A program made the position numbers and the translations under genes. The notes beneath the pieces were generated by a model that was given only the letters and a program-made list of their open reading frames with translations, did no database searches and was not told the DNA's origin. From Thermoplasmata archaeon (GTDB lineage Archaea; Thermoplasmatota; Thermoplasmata; Lutacidiplasmatales; UBA184), in the NCBI GenBank assembly GCA_022750335.1, contig JAKIVX010000007.1, forward strand, positions 1 through 64,000: DNA of 64,000 nt. Reading direction: 5' to 3'. Each line of letters begins with the position of its first letter. Position 1 is the first letter of the stretch. Shown piece by piece: positions 23,465-31,888 of this stretch.

Positions 23465-26356
23465 TCAGCTTCCGCGACGCTGCAGGCCGCTCTCGTCCCA
23501 ATCCGGCGGAGACGGTGCGGTGACGTAGGTTACGACGGTCTCCGGCGGGGTGTCGGGGCGGGACCGGAGGGTGAGCACGGCGACCACGATGAGGAAGGCC
23601 GCGAGGGATGCTCCGAACACCCAGATCGGGATCCCGCTCGGAGAAGAGGTGCTCGAGGTCGTTCCCGGTGAGGTCGGAACCGCGGCCGTCGGTTCGAACA
23701 GGATGGACTCGCGGACCGGGCTGCCGGCGACGAGGAGCACTCCGAATGCGGGCGTCGCGAGGAACGGGGTCCCGTTGGGCGTCTGGGCCGTCGTCTGGAC
23801 GCCGAACGAATAGTTTCCGTTCGGCTCGTTGAACACGACGGTAGTGCCGGTCGAAGAGTCCCGCACTCCGTTGGTCGTCACGGTCCAGGCCGATCCGGGC
23901 GGGAGTCCGCTCTCCGTGTAGGTGATCGGGTAGGTGGTGGCGGAGGTGAAGCGCGCTTCTTCCGTCACGGGCGCGTCCATGACGACGGGAGCGGGATTCG
24001 CGGCTCCGTTGTAGGCCCCCGTACCGTAGCCCGACCATCCGGCGAACAGTTCCCCGGGGGCGGCGAGCGCGCTCAGATTGACGGTCGTTCCGGTCAGGAA
24101 CCATCCGCTCGAAGGGTTCACCACACCGGAGCCGGGCGTGGTCGGCGTAGCGGCGAGAAGGTATTCCGGAAGGTAGGCGACCGAGAGGGTCGCCCCGGCA
24201 CCGGCCACGTCGAACGATTCGCTCGCGGTCGCGGCGGAGAACTGGACCCCGGGGGTGCCGGGAAGAAGGTTGGTGACGGTGTAGGTGAACGTCCCGTTCG
24301 GCTCGTTGAAGTGGACGGTCGGTCCGCTCGAGCCGTTCGAGAGGCCGTTGACGGTGACGGTCCAATTCATGCCGGTGGGTAGGCCGGACTCGGTGAACGC
24401 GACCGGGTACGTTGCGGAGGCCCAGTAGTGGGCCTCCTCGATGACCGGCCCTCCGAGAACGAGGTTCGCCGGATTCGCGTCGCCCGCGTAGGCCCCAGCC
24501 CCGCTGCCCGTCCAGGACTCGAACTTGTACCCCGGGGCGGCGAGGGCGCTCAGCGAGACGACCGCGCCGGCGTTGAACCATCCTCCGCCCGGGTAGACGG
24601 TCCCGGCCGCGCTTGGCGCGGCGGACGAGCTGAGCTGGTATTGCTGCACGAACGCAAGGGTCTCGACGATCGCGGCCGCGTCGACCGTGAACGTACCGGC
24701 GACCTGGTTCGCGACGAACCGTACCCCCGGACCGCCGTTGATGGGGGAGAGCACGAGGAACGTGAACGTACCATTCTGCTCGGCGACCGAGAGGGAGGAG
24801 GTGGTCGAGGTCGTCGTGGCCCCGTTGACCGTGACCGACCACGCCGTCCCCGCCGGCAGGCCCGTTTCGTTGAAGGTGACGGGAAGGGTCCTCCACGCGG
24901 CGACCTGGTTCACCCAGGTCTTCCAGTCGTCGAGCGCGTAGTCCCGGGTCGTGTACACCCCGACCGCCCAGAAGTGGACGTTGGTCGCCGGTGTGAACGC
25001 GATGGCGAAATCGCTCCCGAACGGGCAGACCCCGCTCCCGCATCCGATCGGCGGGCTGTACGGGCCGGTCCCATTGTGGAGCGACGTCGGTGCCTCGAGC
25101 GTCCCCGACGGGTCGGTGACGGCCTGTCCGGTGGCGAAGATGGACGGCACGAGGGTGGGCGAGGATTCCCCGAAGACGAGGGCGAGGTCGCCGCGCACCG
25201 CGATCGAGACCGCCGGATCGAAATCGTACGTCCCGGCTCCGCTGCTCCACACGAAGTCCTGGGTCAGGTTCCCCGTCGTGGTATCGACCTCCCACAGATG
25301 GAGGCACGACCGGACCTGGGTGCCGTTCGCGGGCGTGCAGGAGACGGTGGCGGCGGCCCAGAGGGAGTTGGACCGCCAGGCCGCGCTCTGGACCGCTCCG
25401 TTGCCGACGCCGAGCAGGTTCGTGGAGCCGTTCTCGGGGGCGTTCGGGGGGGCGGATAGGCTGGTCGTGAAATTCGTGGGGGCGGAGAGCGTCACGCTGT
25501 CCGGAGGAGTTCCGGTGAGGGAGAACACCTGAAGCGGACCGGACGCAGCGATCCCGTCGTCGACGAGATAGAGGACGGACGAGTCGCTCAGCGTGGTAGC
25601 CGGGACCAGCGAGTTCGTCTCCGAGTCGAGCCCACCGACCGCGACCGGCGCTAGCGGAGCCCCCGACAGGAGTTGGGTCTTGTTGGCCGCCCAGACCTGC
25701 GAGCCCAGGAACGAGCCGTTGGGGGAGGAATCGTTGGTCGAGACGACGACGTCGGTCGCGTCGACCGCGAGGAGCGGGGCGTTCGGGACCGAGGCGTTCG
25801 TCGGTGCGATGGCGACGAGGTTCCAGGCTCCGGAAGGGTCACTCGAGAGGCTGGCTCCGACGAGGACCTCGGCCGTCGTCACATCTTCCACGCAGACGAA
25901 CCAGTGGAACGAAGAGGCGTCGAACTGGGCCTGCGGGTTGGCGAGCACATCCGAACTCGTGTTGAACAGGGCCGCCCAACTTTGATTGAAGACCTGCGTC
26001 CCGTTGACGAGCCATACCCGCTCGGTCCCGTTCGCGAGCTCAAGCACGTAGCCCGCTCCGACAGCGAGTTGCGGGTCGGCGGGAACACATGAAGCACAGG
26101 CCGAATGGTAATCGATGCCCATCCAACCCATCCCGGCCGTGATCTCGGTCGGGTGGGCAAACGTCCCGGGACCGGTGGCGAGCCCCAGGGGTGCCGAGCC
26201 GGGCCCGCTCGCGCTCAGCGGGGAGTGGATCGGGCTGATCGGCCCGAGGCCGGTTGCGCTGCCGGCCAGGACGGAGAGCGTGCTGGTGGCGAGAAGGGCA
26301 AGGACGATCCAACCTGCGGTAACCTTGGGACGAGTATAGTCGGTCACAGTAACCAC
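23465..26356 (-). CDS. Large ESGLP-repeat surface protein with C-terminal anchor
   Basis: 963 residues. Signal sequence at about 14-35 (AGWIVLALLATSTLSVLAGS). The N-terminal 480 residues look like a propeller-type sensor or adhesin domain (PADPQLAVGAGYVLELANGT and VWLVNGTQVF). Three modules follow that start FNETGLP, FTESGLP and YTESGLP, two of them separated by GWF-type 'PGGGWFNAGAVVSLSALAAPGYKFE' units related to bacterial-repeat/Flg_new modules. A C-terminal helix (WVFGASLAAFLIVVAVLTL) plus basic residues anchors it. It is heavily sequon-containing. A GTG start at 26356 is used, with an alternative GTG three codons later. Confidence 0.8.
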   Translation of the reverse strand: MVTVTDYTRPKVTAGWIVLALLATSTLSVLAGSATGLGPISPIHSPLSASGPGSAPLGLATGPGTFAHPTEITAGMGWMGIDYHSACASCVPADPQLAVGAGYVLELANGTERVWLVNGTQVFNQSWAALFNTSSDVLANPQAQFDASSFHWFVCVEDVTTAEVLVGASLSSDPSGAWNLVAIAPTNASVPNAPLLAVDATDVVVSTNDSSPNGSFLGSQVWAANKTQLLSGAPLAPVAVGGLDSETNSLVPATTLSDSSVLYLVDDGIAASGPLQVFSLTGTPPDSVTLSAPTNFTTSLSAPPNAPENGSTNLLGVGNGAVQSAAWRSNSLWAAATVSCTPANGTQVRSCLHLWEVDTTTGNLTQDFVWSSGAGTYDFDPAVSIAVRGDLALVFGESSPTLVPSIFATGQAVTDPSGTLEAPTSLHNGTGPYSPPIGCGSGVCPFGSDFAIAFTPATNVHFWAVGVYTTRDYALDDWKTWVNQVAAWRTLPVTFNETGLPAGTAWSVTVNGATTTSTTSSLSVAEQNGTFTFLVLSPINGGPGVRFVANQVAGTFTVDAAAIVETLAFVQQYQLSSSAAPSAAGTVYPGGGWFNAGAVVSLSALAAPGYKFESWTGSGAGAYAGDANPANLVLGGPVIEEAHYWASATYPVAFTESGLPTGMNWTVTVNGLSNGSSGPTVHFNEPNGTFTYTVTNLLPGTPGVQFSAATASESFDVAGAGATLSVAYLPEYLLAATPTTPGSGVVNPSSGWFLTGTTVNLSALAAPGELFAGWSGYGTGAYNGAANPAPVVMDAPVTEEARFTSATTYPITYTESGLPPGSAWTVTTNGVRDSSTGTTVVFNEPNGNYSFGVQTTAQTPNGTPFLATPAFGVLLVAGSPVRESILFEPTAAVPTSPGTTSSTSSPSGIPIWVFGASLAAFLIVVAVLTLRSRPDTPPETVVTYVTAPSPPDWDESGLQRRGS

Positions 26357-26411
26357 CGCCGAAGCGGAGCGGAAGGGAGTGGTACTGTTCTCGTCGGGCG
26401 TACTATTTCAT

Positions 26412-26441
26412 AATGCGCATCAGTGCGGATTGACGCGCATT
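26412..26441. promoter_or_regulatory. Inverted repeat AATGCGC...GCGCATT upstream of surface gene
   Basis: A perfect 7-bp inverted repeat (26412-26418 and 26435-26441) lies about 55-85 nt upstream of the surface-protein start and behind the wHTH/DUF7521 operon. It is placed like an operator or enhancer just upstream of the AT-rich promoter segment at 26400-26411. Confidence 0.35.
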
Positions 26442-26474
26442 CGCCGCAACCCGGCGCTGGACGGGTGGTCGAGG

Positions 26475-26762
26475 TCAGTGGGCGGCGGTCCAGACGACCG
26501 CCCCAAGCCCCGTCGCTTCGCAAAGGCCGATGGCGAACAGGAACGGGGCGAAGGAATCGGGGATGATCGGCATCGCCGCGAGGTAGGAGTAGACCGTGAG
26601 TCCGCTCTGGACGACGAACGCGCCGGCGAACACGAGGAGCGCGAGGCCGAACCCCGTCTTCGTGTTCGCGTAGACGCGCCGGTAGAGCGCGAAGAGTGCC
26701 CCGGCGAGGATGATACTGATGAGGCCGAGGGCCACGCTGGCCTCCATCAGGACGTTGCTCAC
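26475..26762 (-). CDS. Small three-helix membrane protein, DUF7521-like
   Basis: 95 residues with three membrane helices (about 8-26, 37-57, 68-90) connected by short loops with YRRVYANTKTG on one face. The size, topology and pairing with an ArsR-like wHTH gene match the DUF7521/wHTH pair known from haloarchaea. It probably gates or senses membrane state for the adjacent regulator; this function is inference. The first 4 nt overlap the regulator stop (ATGA). Confidence 0.7.
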   Translation of the reverse strand: MSNVLMEASVALGLISIILAGALFALYRRVYANTKTGFGLALLVFAGAFVVQSGLTVYSYLAAMPIIPDSFAPFLFAIGLCEATGLGAVVWTAAH

Positions 26763-27121
26763 GGGTTCCCTCCGGGCGCCCGCATCGCGGTACGCCGCAC
26801 GGCTCCGGAGCTGGACTTCGACGGCACGAGTCCGCCTCGGTGCGGGTGGCTCGTCGCCACCGTCTCGAGATACGCCGCCGTGGAAGCGGCGACCTCGTAC
26901 GGGGCCGCGTAGGCGTTCCCGACCGGCCGAGAGACGGCGCCGTTCTTCTCGAGGAGTCGCAGGTGGTGGCGCACCGTCCGGTAGTCAAGACCGAGTGCGG
27001 AGGCCAATTGGTGGGCGTTGGCGGGGGAACGGACCAGTTCGTCCAGGATCCGGCGGCGGTTCGGACCCCCGCGGGTTCCGAGGAGGAGGTACCACATGAG
27101 GGAGCGGAAGCCAGGACTCAT
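26759..27121 (-). CDS. ArsR-like winged-helix regulator
   Basis: About 120 residues. The wHTH core is RRRILDELVRSPANAHQLAS followed by LDYRTVRHHLRLLEKNGAVS and a short wing. A flexible C-terminal region is rich in basic residues. The TATA-like TCATAAGG near 27150 favours the ATG at 27121 over the one at 27160. It is co-transcribed with the DUF7521-like protein and is the likely regulator of the neighbouring surface-protein gene (inference from position). Confidence 0.8.
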   Translation of the reverse strand: MSPGFRSLMWYLLLGTRGGPNRRRILDELVRSPANAHQLASALGLDYRTVRHHLRLLEKNGAVSRPVGNAYAAPYEVAASTAAYLETVATSHPHRGGLVPSKSSSGAVRRTAMRAPGGNP

Positions 27122-27187
27122 GGAACGTCCCGGCCGATTCGACCGCCCCTTATGAGGCAACCCCCTCCTCGGTGAATGGGTCTCATT

Positions 27188-28333
27188 CTAGAAGGTCGCG
27201 AGACCCTCCGCCGTCGCCGGCAGGTTGTAGACCGCCGAGAGGAGCGTCAGCCCCCCGGTCGAACCGATCCCGAACTGCTGGATCTCGCCCGCACCCGCAT
27301 CGTAGACGAACAGGTACTGGCCGTGCGAGCCGCCGACGCCCATGTCCGTGTCGGCCGCCCCGGTGGTCGCGGCCACCGACGTCAGGAGGGTCAGGGAGCC
27401 GCCGGTCCCGACGGTGTAGGTCGAGATCGTGCTGCCGTGCGCGTTGGTCGTGTAGACCCACGTGCCCCCGTGTGTGACCGCGACCCAACAGGGCGCGATC
27501 CCGCCGTCCACGACCGACCCGCTCACCACGGTGAGGGCGCCGGCCGCGGAGACGGTGTAGGAGGAGAGCGCCCCGGTCGCGGCGTCGCTCACGATGAGGA
27601 CCCCGCCCTTACCCCAGGCGAACCCGTAGGGGGTAGTGCCGTTCGAGGTGGTCCACGAAGGTGCCTGCGCGACCCCGGCGGAGTTGACGACGAACGTGTC
27701 GAGGAGGTTCGTGTTCTTCTCGGTGACCACGAGGACGTTTCCCGCCGGGTTGAAGGAGATCTGCGCGGGTCCGGTCAGCGCGCGCGAACTGAGGAACTGG
27801 AGGGAGCCCACGATCGGCGTGAGCCATCCAGTGCTCGCCATCTGGTAGCCGGCGATGTTGCCCTTGCGGACGCCGTTGCCCGCGTTGAGGACGTAGACGA
27901 TCGAGCCGTGCACCGTCACGCTGACGGGGACCACGCCGCGCGAGTGCGTCTCCTGGACGTAGGTCAGCAGCGGGCCGGGGGCTCCGGCATTGACCCGGAA
28001 CACGGTGAGCGACTGGCTACCGGCGTTGACGACCAACAGGAACTGGTGGTTGGCCGTGAGGGCCAGCGCGCCCGAATCGGCGAGGCTCGAACCGGTCCCG
28101 AGACCGTGGGTCGAGAAAGTGCCCGACGGGATGAGCGCGCCACCGGAGCCGATCCGGTAGCCGATCACCGAGTTGCCGGTGACGGCGTTCGACATCGTGA
28201 ACACCGCCCCGCCGGCCCCGTGGGAGGGGACGGAGGCAGGCGCGATCGGCGTTTGGGCGGACGCGGCGGCCGGTATCAGCAGCAGCAACGCTGCTGCGAC
28301 CGGGATCAACCATAGTGGGCTGGGTCGCCTCAT
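27188..28333 (-). CDS. Secreted lactonase-like seven-bladed beta-propeller
   Basis: 381 residues with a clear signal peptide (LWLIPVAAALLLLIPAAASA, cleavage after ASA). The rest is a propeller with repeated 'GxxVYVLNAG...ISxYTVxxxGxLTLL' blades, matching the 6-phosphogluconolactonase/YVTN lactonase family. Export makes a pentose-phosphate role unlikely; it may bind or hydrolyse an extracellular lactone or glycan. No membrane anchor is seen, so it is probably released or cell-wall associated. The ORF upstream of 28333 is basic and Pro-rich and is rejected. Confidence 0.8.
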   Translation of the reverse strand: MRRPSPLWLIPVAAALLLLIPAAASAQTPIAPASVPSHGAGGAVFTMSNAVTGNSVIGYRIGSGGALIPSGTFSTHGLGTGSSLADSGALALTANHQFLLVVNAGSQSLTVFRVNAGAPGPLLTYVQETHSRGVVPVSVTVHGSIVYVLNAGNGVRKGNIAGYQMASTGWLTPIVGSLQFLSSRALTGPAQISFNPAGNVLVVTEKNTNLLDTFVVNSAGVAQAPSWTTSNGTTPYGFAWGKGGVLIVSDAATGALSSYTVSAAGALTVVSGSVVDGGIAPCWVAVTHGGTWVYTTNAHGSTISTYTVGTGGSLTLLTSVAATTGAADTDMGVGGSHGQYLFVYDAGAGEIQQFGIGSTGGLTLLSAVYNLPATAEGLATF

Positions 28334-28494
28334 AGCCCCCACCCACCCGGCCCGCCCGCCATAGCCGTGGGCCGCATTCCCGTCCGACTTCGACCCTAAT
28401 TCGACCCTACTTCCGCTCCAATCGACCCTCCACCCGGAGTGCGGCCGACGAGGTCGAGTACTCTTTTCGACCCGGGACGTTCCCCTCAGGAGCG

Positions 28495-29238
28495 ATGTGG
28501 AAAGTTCGGGAGACGGGTCCGGCCCCGATCGTTCCGACCGACATCGGGACCGACCCGGCGATCGCGACCTCCTGGGAGGCCGAGTACCGAAACGGACGGT
28601 ACGTCGACGACCCTCCGCTCCCATTCGTCGAGGAGATCGTCGCGGCGGCCCGCAGGCACGGTATGGCCGACTCAGGTGGTCTGTACCTGGGGTGCGGGAA
28701 CGGACGGAACTACCTCCCGCTGGTCGCGTGCGGGTTGGACCTGTTCGGACTGGACGTGGCCCCGACCGCCATCGCCCAGCTCCAGCAGCGCGCCCCCGAA
28801 CGCGCCTCTCGGCTGGTCTGTGGGGACCTCTCGGCGCTGCCGACGGGAGCCCAGTATCCGATCGTGGTCGCGATCCAGGTGCTGCAGCATGGGGACGAGA
28901 CCACGGCGCACCGGGAAGTCCGCCGGACGGCGGCGCGGGTCGCCCCCGGCGGCTTGTTCTGTGTGCGGGTCAACGCTACCGGTACTGAGCTCGAGTACGC
29001 GCACTCGATCGTCGAGCGCGGGGACGACGGGCGGTTCACGGTGCGCTACCGGGCCGGGCCGAAACGGGGGCTCCTCATCCACTTCTTCAGCGCCTCCGAA
29101 CTGTCTCGCCTCCCCGGGGAGGAGTTCACCCTGGTCGCGCCGCTCCGCCGGTCGGACACGCGTCGACCCCCTCCGCGACGCGGGTCGTGGTGCCAGTGGG
29201 AAGGGATCTGGCTCCGAACCCGCGGCCCCGTGGCGTGA
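28495..29238 (+). CDS. Class I SAM-dependent methyltransferase
   Basis: 247 residues. Motif I is GLYLGCGNGRNYLPL, motif II DLFGLDVAPTAIAQL, then VCGDLSALP and VVAIQVLQHGDE. The fold is the Methyltransf_11/25 type; the substrate is not determinable. Note the Cys in the glycine motif (GCGNG), common in thiopurine-methyltransferase-like enzymes. It stands alone between the lactonase (divergent) and a small convergent gene. Confidence 0.85.
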   Translation: MWKVRETGPAPIVPTDIGTDPAIATSWEAEYRNGRYVDDPPLPFVEEIVAAARRHGMADSGGLYLGCGNGRNYLPLVACGLDLFGLDVAPTAIAQLQQRAPERASRLVCGDLSALPTGAQYPIVVAIQVLQHGDETTAHREVRRTAARVAPGGLFCVRVNATGTELEYAHSIVERGDDGRFTVRYRAGPKRGLLIHFFSASELSRLPGEEFTLVAPLRRSDTRRPPPRRGSWCQWEGIWLRTRGPVA

Positions 29239-29274
29239 ACGGTCCCTCGGGGGGCACTTCGCGCGGTGCCGGGT

Positions 29275-29613
29275 CTATCCGAGCCAGTTCCAGAAGTCGT
29301 CCCGCCAGTAGTCCACGTCCTCGTGGACATGCCGGAGCGGGACCGGTTTCAGGCCCTCCTCCGCCGCTCGGGCGAACTGGGTCCGCAGGGCCTCGACCGA
29401 CAGGGCGGAGAGGGTGTTGAGGATCCCACCCAGGTCGCTCTTGATCCCGAGGTCCAGCACCCGGTCCGGATGCCGGATCACCAAGCGAAAGTGATGACTG
29501 TTCCCGAAGTCGACCCGGACCACCTGCCACGCCAACGTCTCACCGCGTTCCTTCTGGAGCAGGAATGCCGCGAGGTTGCAGATCGCTTCGGCGACGAAAT
29601 TCTCGTCGGGCAT
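29275..29613 (-). CDS. Small hypothetical soluble protein
   Basis: About 112 residues from the ATG at 29613. The stretch MPDENFVAEAICNLAAFLLQ followed by a beta-hairpin pattern (WQVVRVDFGNSHHFRLVIRH) and an acidic, Trp-rich C-terminus (DVDYWRDDFWNWLG) looks like a real compact fold. Upstream GTG (29631) and TTG (29742) starts are possible; the latter would be leaderless behind the TATA at about 29770. I recognise no family. Confidence 0.55.
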   Translation of the reverse strand: MPDENFVAEAICNLAAFLLQKERGETLAWQVVRVDFGNSHHFRLVIRHPDRVLDLGIKSDLGGILNTLSALSVEALRTQFARAAEEGLKPVPLRHVHEDVDYWRDDFWNWLG

Positions 29614-29812
29614 TCCGGGGGTGAGGTGCACCCCGACCTCGATTCCGCGGTGCGTTCCCCACCGACGCCGCCCGAGCAGAAGATTCCTCCGGGTCGCCCG
29701 GCCCGGGGGAACAGACCCCGAGGGCCCGGTGAGCTCCCTCTCCAATCGGTTACGGGGCCGCGCCGACCCATATGTACGATGGACCGGCCTCTCGAGTTCA
29801 AGGGGGAGAAAG

Positions 29813-30127
29813 ATGCCGAGCCTGTACCTCACGTGTCACCAGTGCCACCAAGAGTTCGTGACGCCCATCGCCGTCACGGAGGCGGGACTGCACGACGTGC
29901 TCATCACCGGTATGGTCCACCTCTGCCCGCACTGCGGGCACCCGGACCAGTACTTCACGCAGGACTACCATGTCCCGGCAGCCCTCGTCGACCAGCTGAA
30001 GCCACCGGACTCGCCGCTGTCCACCGATCACGCCGCTGCAGAGCACGTCAGCACCGAAGTGGCAGCGTCCAAACTCGCGGGGTACTCGGTCGTGACGGAC
30101 CCGGAGCGACGAAAGCCCCCGGCGTAG
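29813..30127 (+). CDS. Zinc-ribbon small protein
   Basis: 104 residues. CHQCHQEF at the N-terminus and CPHCGHPDQY about 25 residues later form a four-Cys ribbon; the remainder is a His/Ala/Val-rich helix and a short basic tail. It is probably a metal-binding structural or RNA/DNA-contact protein. A GGGGGAG Shine-Dalgarno-like sequence precedes the ATG by 7 nt and a CATATGTA TATA-like box lies near 29770. The longer ORF from 29576 is not supported. Confidence 0.68.
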   Translation: MPSLYLTCHQCHQEFVTPIAVTEAGLHDVLITGMVHLCPHCGHPDQYFTQDYHVPAALVDQLKPPDSPLSTDHAAAEHVSTEVAASKLAGYSVVTDPERRKPPA

Positions 30128-30326
30128 GGCGCCGGGACGTTGGCTGACCGGAGCGGGGAGTGCCAGGGACGCCGTTGCGTTTCTCGGCCAGGGGCCCGTC
30201 CTCGAGGGGACCCTCGCGGCGGCTGGAGCGGTCTTTCTGGCCGACGTCGCGCTCGCCGGGGAAGCTCCCCGGGGGGGAGCCACGCGATTCGTCCTCGACC
30301 TGCTCTCTCTACCGCTCGGGGCTCTC

Positions 30327-30695
30327 GTGCTGGTGGAATCGGTACTGCTGTGGCACGTGCTGCCCGTGCTGGCGCTCGGGATCGCGCTGGTCGTGGGGGT
30401 CGTGCTCGTGGGACGGTCGCTTCGGGAGGTCCCCTGGACCGGGATGCTCGCGCTCGCCGCGATCGTGGGGTACTCGGTCGAACGGGCCTACCCCACCCTC
30501 CCGTACTACGACGTGCTCGGGGCCGCGGCGGTCGTGTTCGTCCTCGCGTACGCTGTCCTCTTCGTGATCGAGCTCCCGTTCCGTCTCGCGGGCCGGGTCT
30601 CGGTGCCGCGTCCCCTCCTCCTCGTCGCGGCGCTCGGGTCGTTCGTCGGCGCGGCTCTCGTGGCCCTCTCCGAGACGGGGGTCGTGTCCTTGTAG
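30327..30695 (+). CDS. Four-helix membrane protein
   Basis: 122 residues with four strongly hydrophobic helices (about 8-29, 38-55, 60-82, 93-112). The reading frame is open upstream to before 30174 and keeps coding-like hydrophobic sequence (FVLDLLSLPLGALVL), but contains no ATG/GTG/TTG before the GTG at 30327, so the true start may be upstream at a rarer codon. There is no recognised family; small membrane proteins of this kind recur in this part of the window. Confidence 0.5.
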   Translation: MLVESVLLWHVLPVLALGIALVVGVVLVGRSLREVPWTGMLALAAIVGYSVERAYPTLPYYDVLGAAAVVFVLAYAVLFVIELPFRLAGRVSVPRPLLLVAALGSFVGAALVALSETGVVSL

Positions 30696-30717
30696 GGGCG
30701 CGCCCCCACCCCGGCCG

Positions 30718-30927
30718 TTACCGACGAGAGGGGGCAGGTCGCTTGGCCCGGGGGCGGCGGGAAAGTCGTCCTCCCAACCGTCCGCCCCCCGTCCGTTCAT
30801 TGACGGTCGCCCACGCAATCTGGGCGGCCTTCCGGCGCGCGGTGCCCCGACGCTCGTACCCTTGCTCGATATGTCGGGCCTGACGTCGTTGTTTCTCGGT
30901 GTAATTCGCTTTGCTCCCTCGCGCCAT
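30718..30927 (-). CDS. Small basic 'MxRGSKxxYT' protein
   Basis: 69 residues starting MARGSKANYTEKQRRQARHI, then EQGYERRGTARRKAAQIAWATVNERTGGG. This matches the widespread small basic proteins annotated as plasmid-stabilisation-like or uncharacterised in bacteria and archaea ('KYTDKQKRQAEHIEEGYE..G....A...AWATVNK..GGG'). It is probably a nucleic-acid-binding or stress protein; its function is unproven. The C-terminal tail is Arg/Pro-rich. Confidence 0.75.
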   Translation of the reverse strand: MARGSKANYTEKQRRQARHIEQGYERRGTARRKAAQIAWATVNERTGGGRLGGRLSRRPRAKRPAPSRR

Positions 30928-30953
30928 CGGTTTCCCAGCGGACCTTAGTTCCC

Positions 30954-31367
30954 TCAGTCAAAGTGGTTGGAGACGGCGACGAGGTAGACCAGGAGCGCCG
31001 CCACGACGAGCAGCGCCACCCAGGACTGAGCCACCAGTTCGACCGCGCCGTAGAAAAGGAGGACGATGACGGCGAGGGCGAGCGCCCACAGTTCCTGGTC
31101 CCACAGACCCGACGCGACGGCGAGGATCACCGCGCCGATCAGGACCAGGATGAGTCCAGCGATAGTCCCTCCCGTTCCGAATACGCTGAGCGAGCCCGAC
31201 CCTACGACCAGGCTGGTGCCAAAGACGAGCAGCACCAAGCCCCCGACTAGGACGAAGAAGCCGAAGATTCCGATCAGGAGGGCGAGGATGGCCACCCCGA
31301 GGGGAAGGTTTCCGATGTTGGCGTAGCCCGACCCGCTGATGTTGGTGGTCGTGGTGGTGGTCGTCAT
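30954..31367 (-). CDS. Four-helix membrane protein with Thr-rich N-terminus
   Basis: About 137 residues. After a seven-Thr run (MTTTTTTTN) come four hydrophobic helices (about 22-45, 60-84, 92-108, 112-130) with Gly/Val/Leu composition and an acidic end. It resembles DUF4383/AcaP-like four-helix membrane proteins only in topology. A GATAATGG TATA-like sequence near 31395 places the ATG at 31367 as the leaderless start rather than the one at 31391. Confidence 0.6.
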   Translation of the reverse strand: MTTTTTTTNISGSGYANIGNLPLGVAILALLIGIFGFFVLVGGLVLLVFGTSLVVGSGSLSVFGTGGTIAGLILVLIGAVILAVASGLWDQELWALALAVIVLLFYGAVELVAQSWVALLVVAALLVYLVAVSNHFD

Positions 31368-31506
31368 CGCGACGAGGTTCGCTCCGGCCATTATCAGGCC
31401 GAAGGAGAGGACGTAACCGTACGGTGGTCGTCGCGGGGGCCGGACCTCCCTCGGTCGACGGTCGATCGACCCGCCGAGGGCTACCGGTGGCCCGCCCCCA
31501 GGTCGT

Positions 31507-31773
31507 TCACGCGATCGCCCGCTCGCGTGGCAGCGGGGAGGGCCGGCGAAGCCGGCCCAGCTGCGGGTGGGGTTGGAGGTTGTGTGCGGCGAGCGCCTGC
31601 GGGGAGGCGAACCGTCGGCCGCACAGGGCGCACAGCAGCCCGGGGGTGTGCGCCTCCGGATTCATCTCGAGGTCGGCTGACGCGGCGGCGTCCTTGTGGC
31701 GGGCACGCCGATGCGCCACCAACTCGCTCGGAGTGGCGAACGGGGCACCGCAGATCGTGCACGTTTCGCTCAT
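31507..31773 (-). CDS. Small two-finger C2H2 zinc-finger protein
   Basis: 88 residues. Finger 1 is CTICGAPFATPSELVAHRRARH and finger 2 is CALCGRRFASPQALAAHNLQPH, separated by about 25 acidic/neutral residues. Both have C-x2-C-x12-H-x3-4-H spacing, classical C2H2. The archaeal small C2H2 proteins are typically regulators or nucleic-acid binders. It is paralogous to the protein at 45005 (second finger ends HN..PH in both). The start is the ATG at 31773. Confidence 0.8.
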   Translation of the reverse strand: MSETCTICGAPFATPSELVAHRRARHKDAAASADLEMNPEAHTPGLLCALCGRRFASPQALAAHNLQPHPQLGRLRRPSPLPRERAIA

Positions 31774-31888
31774 GGTCACTCGTCCATCCGACGCGGGGTT
31801 CAAGAGACGGGCGGGTAGGACGTTCTGCTCTGGTTAGTCGCCGTCCGGATCCCGATTCCGCGAGCGGACCAACCCTGTTGCGGCTCCG

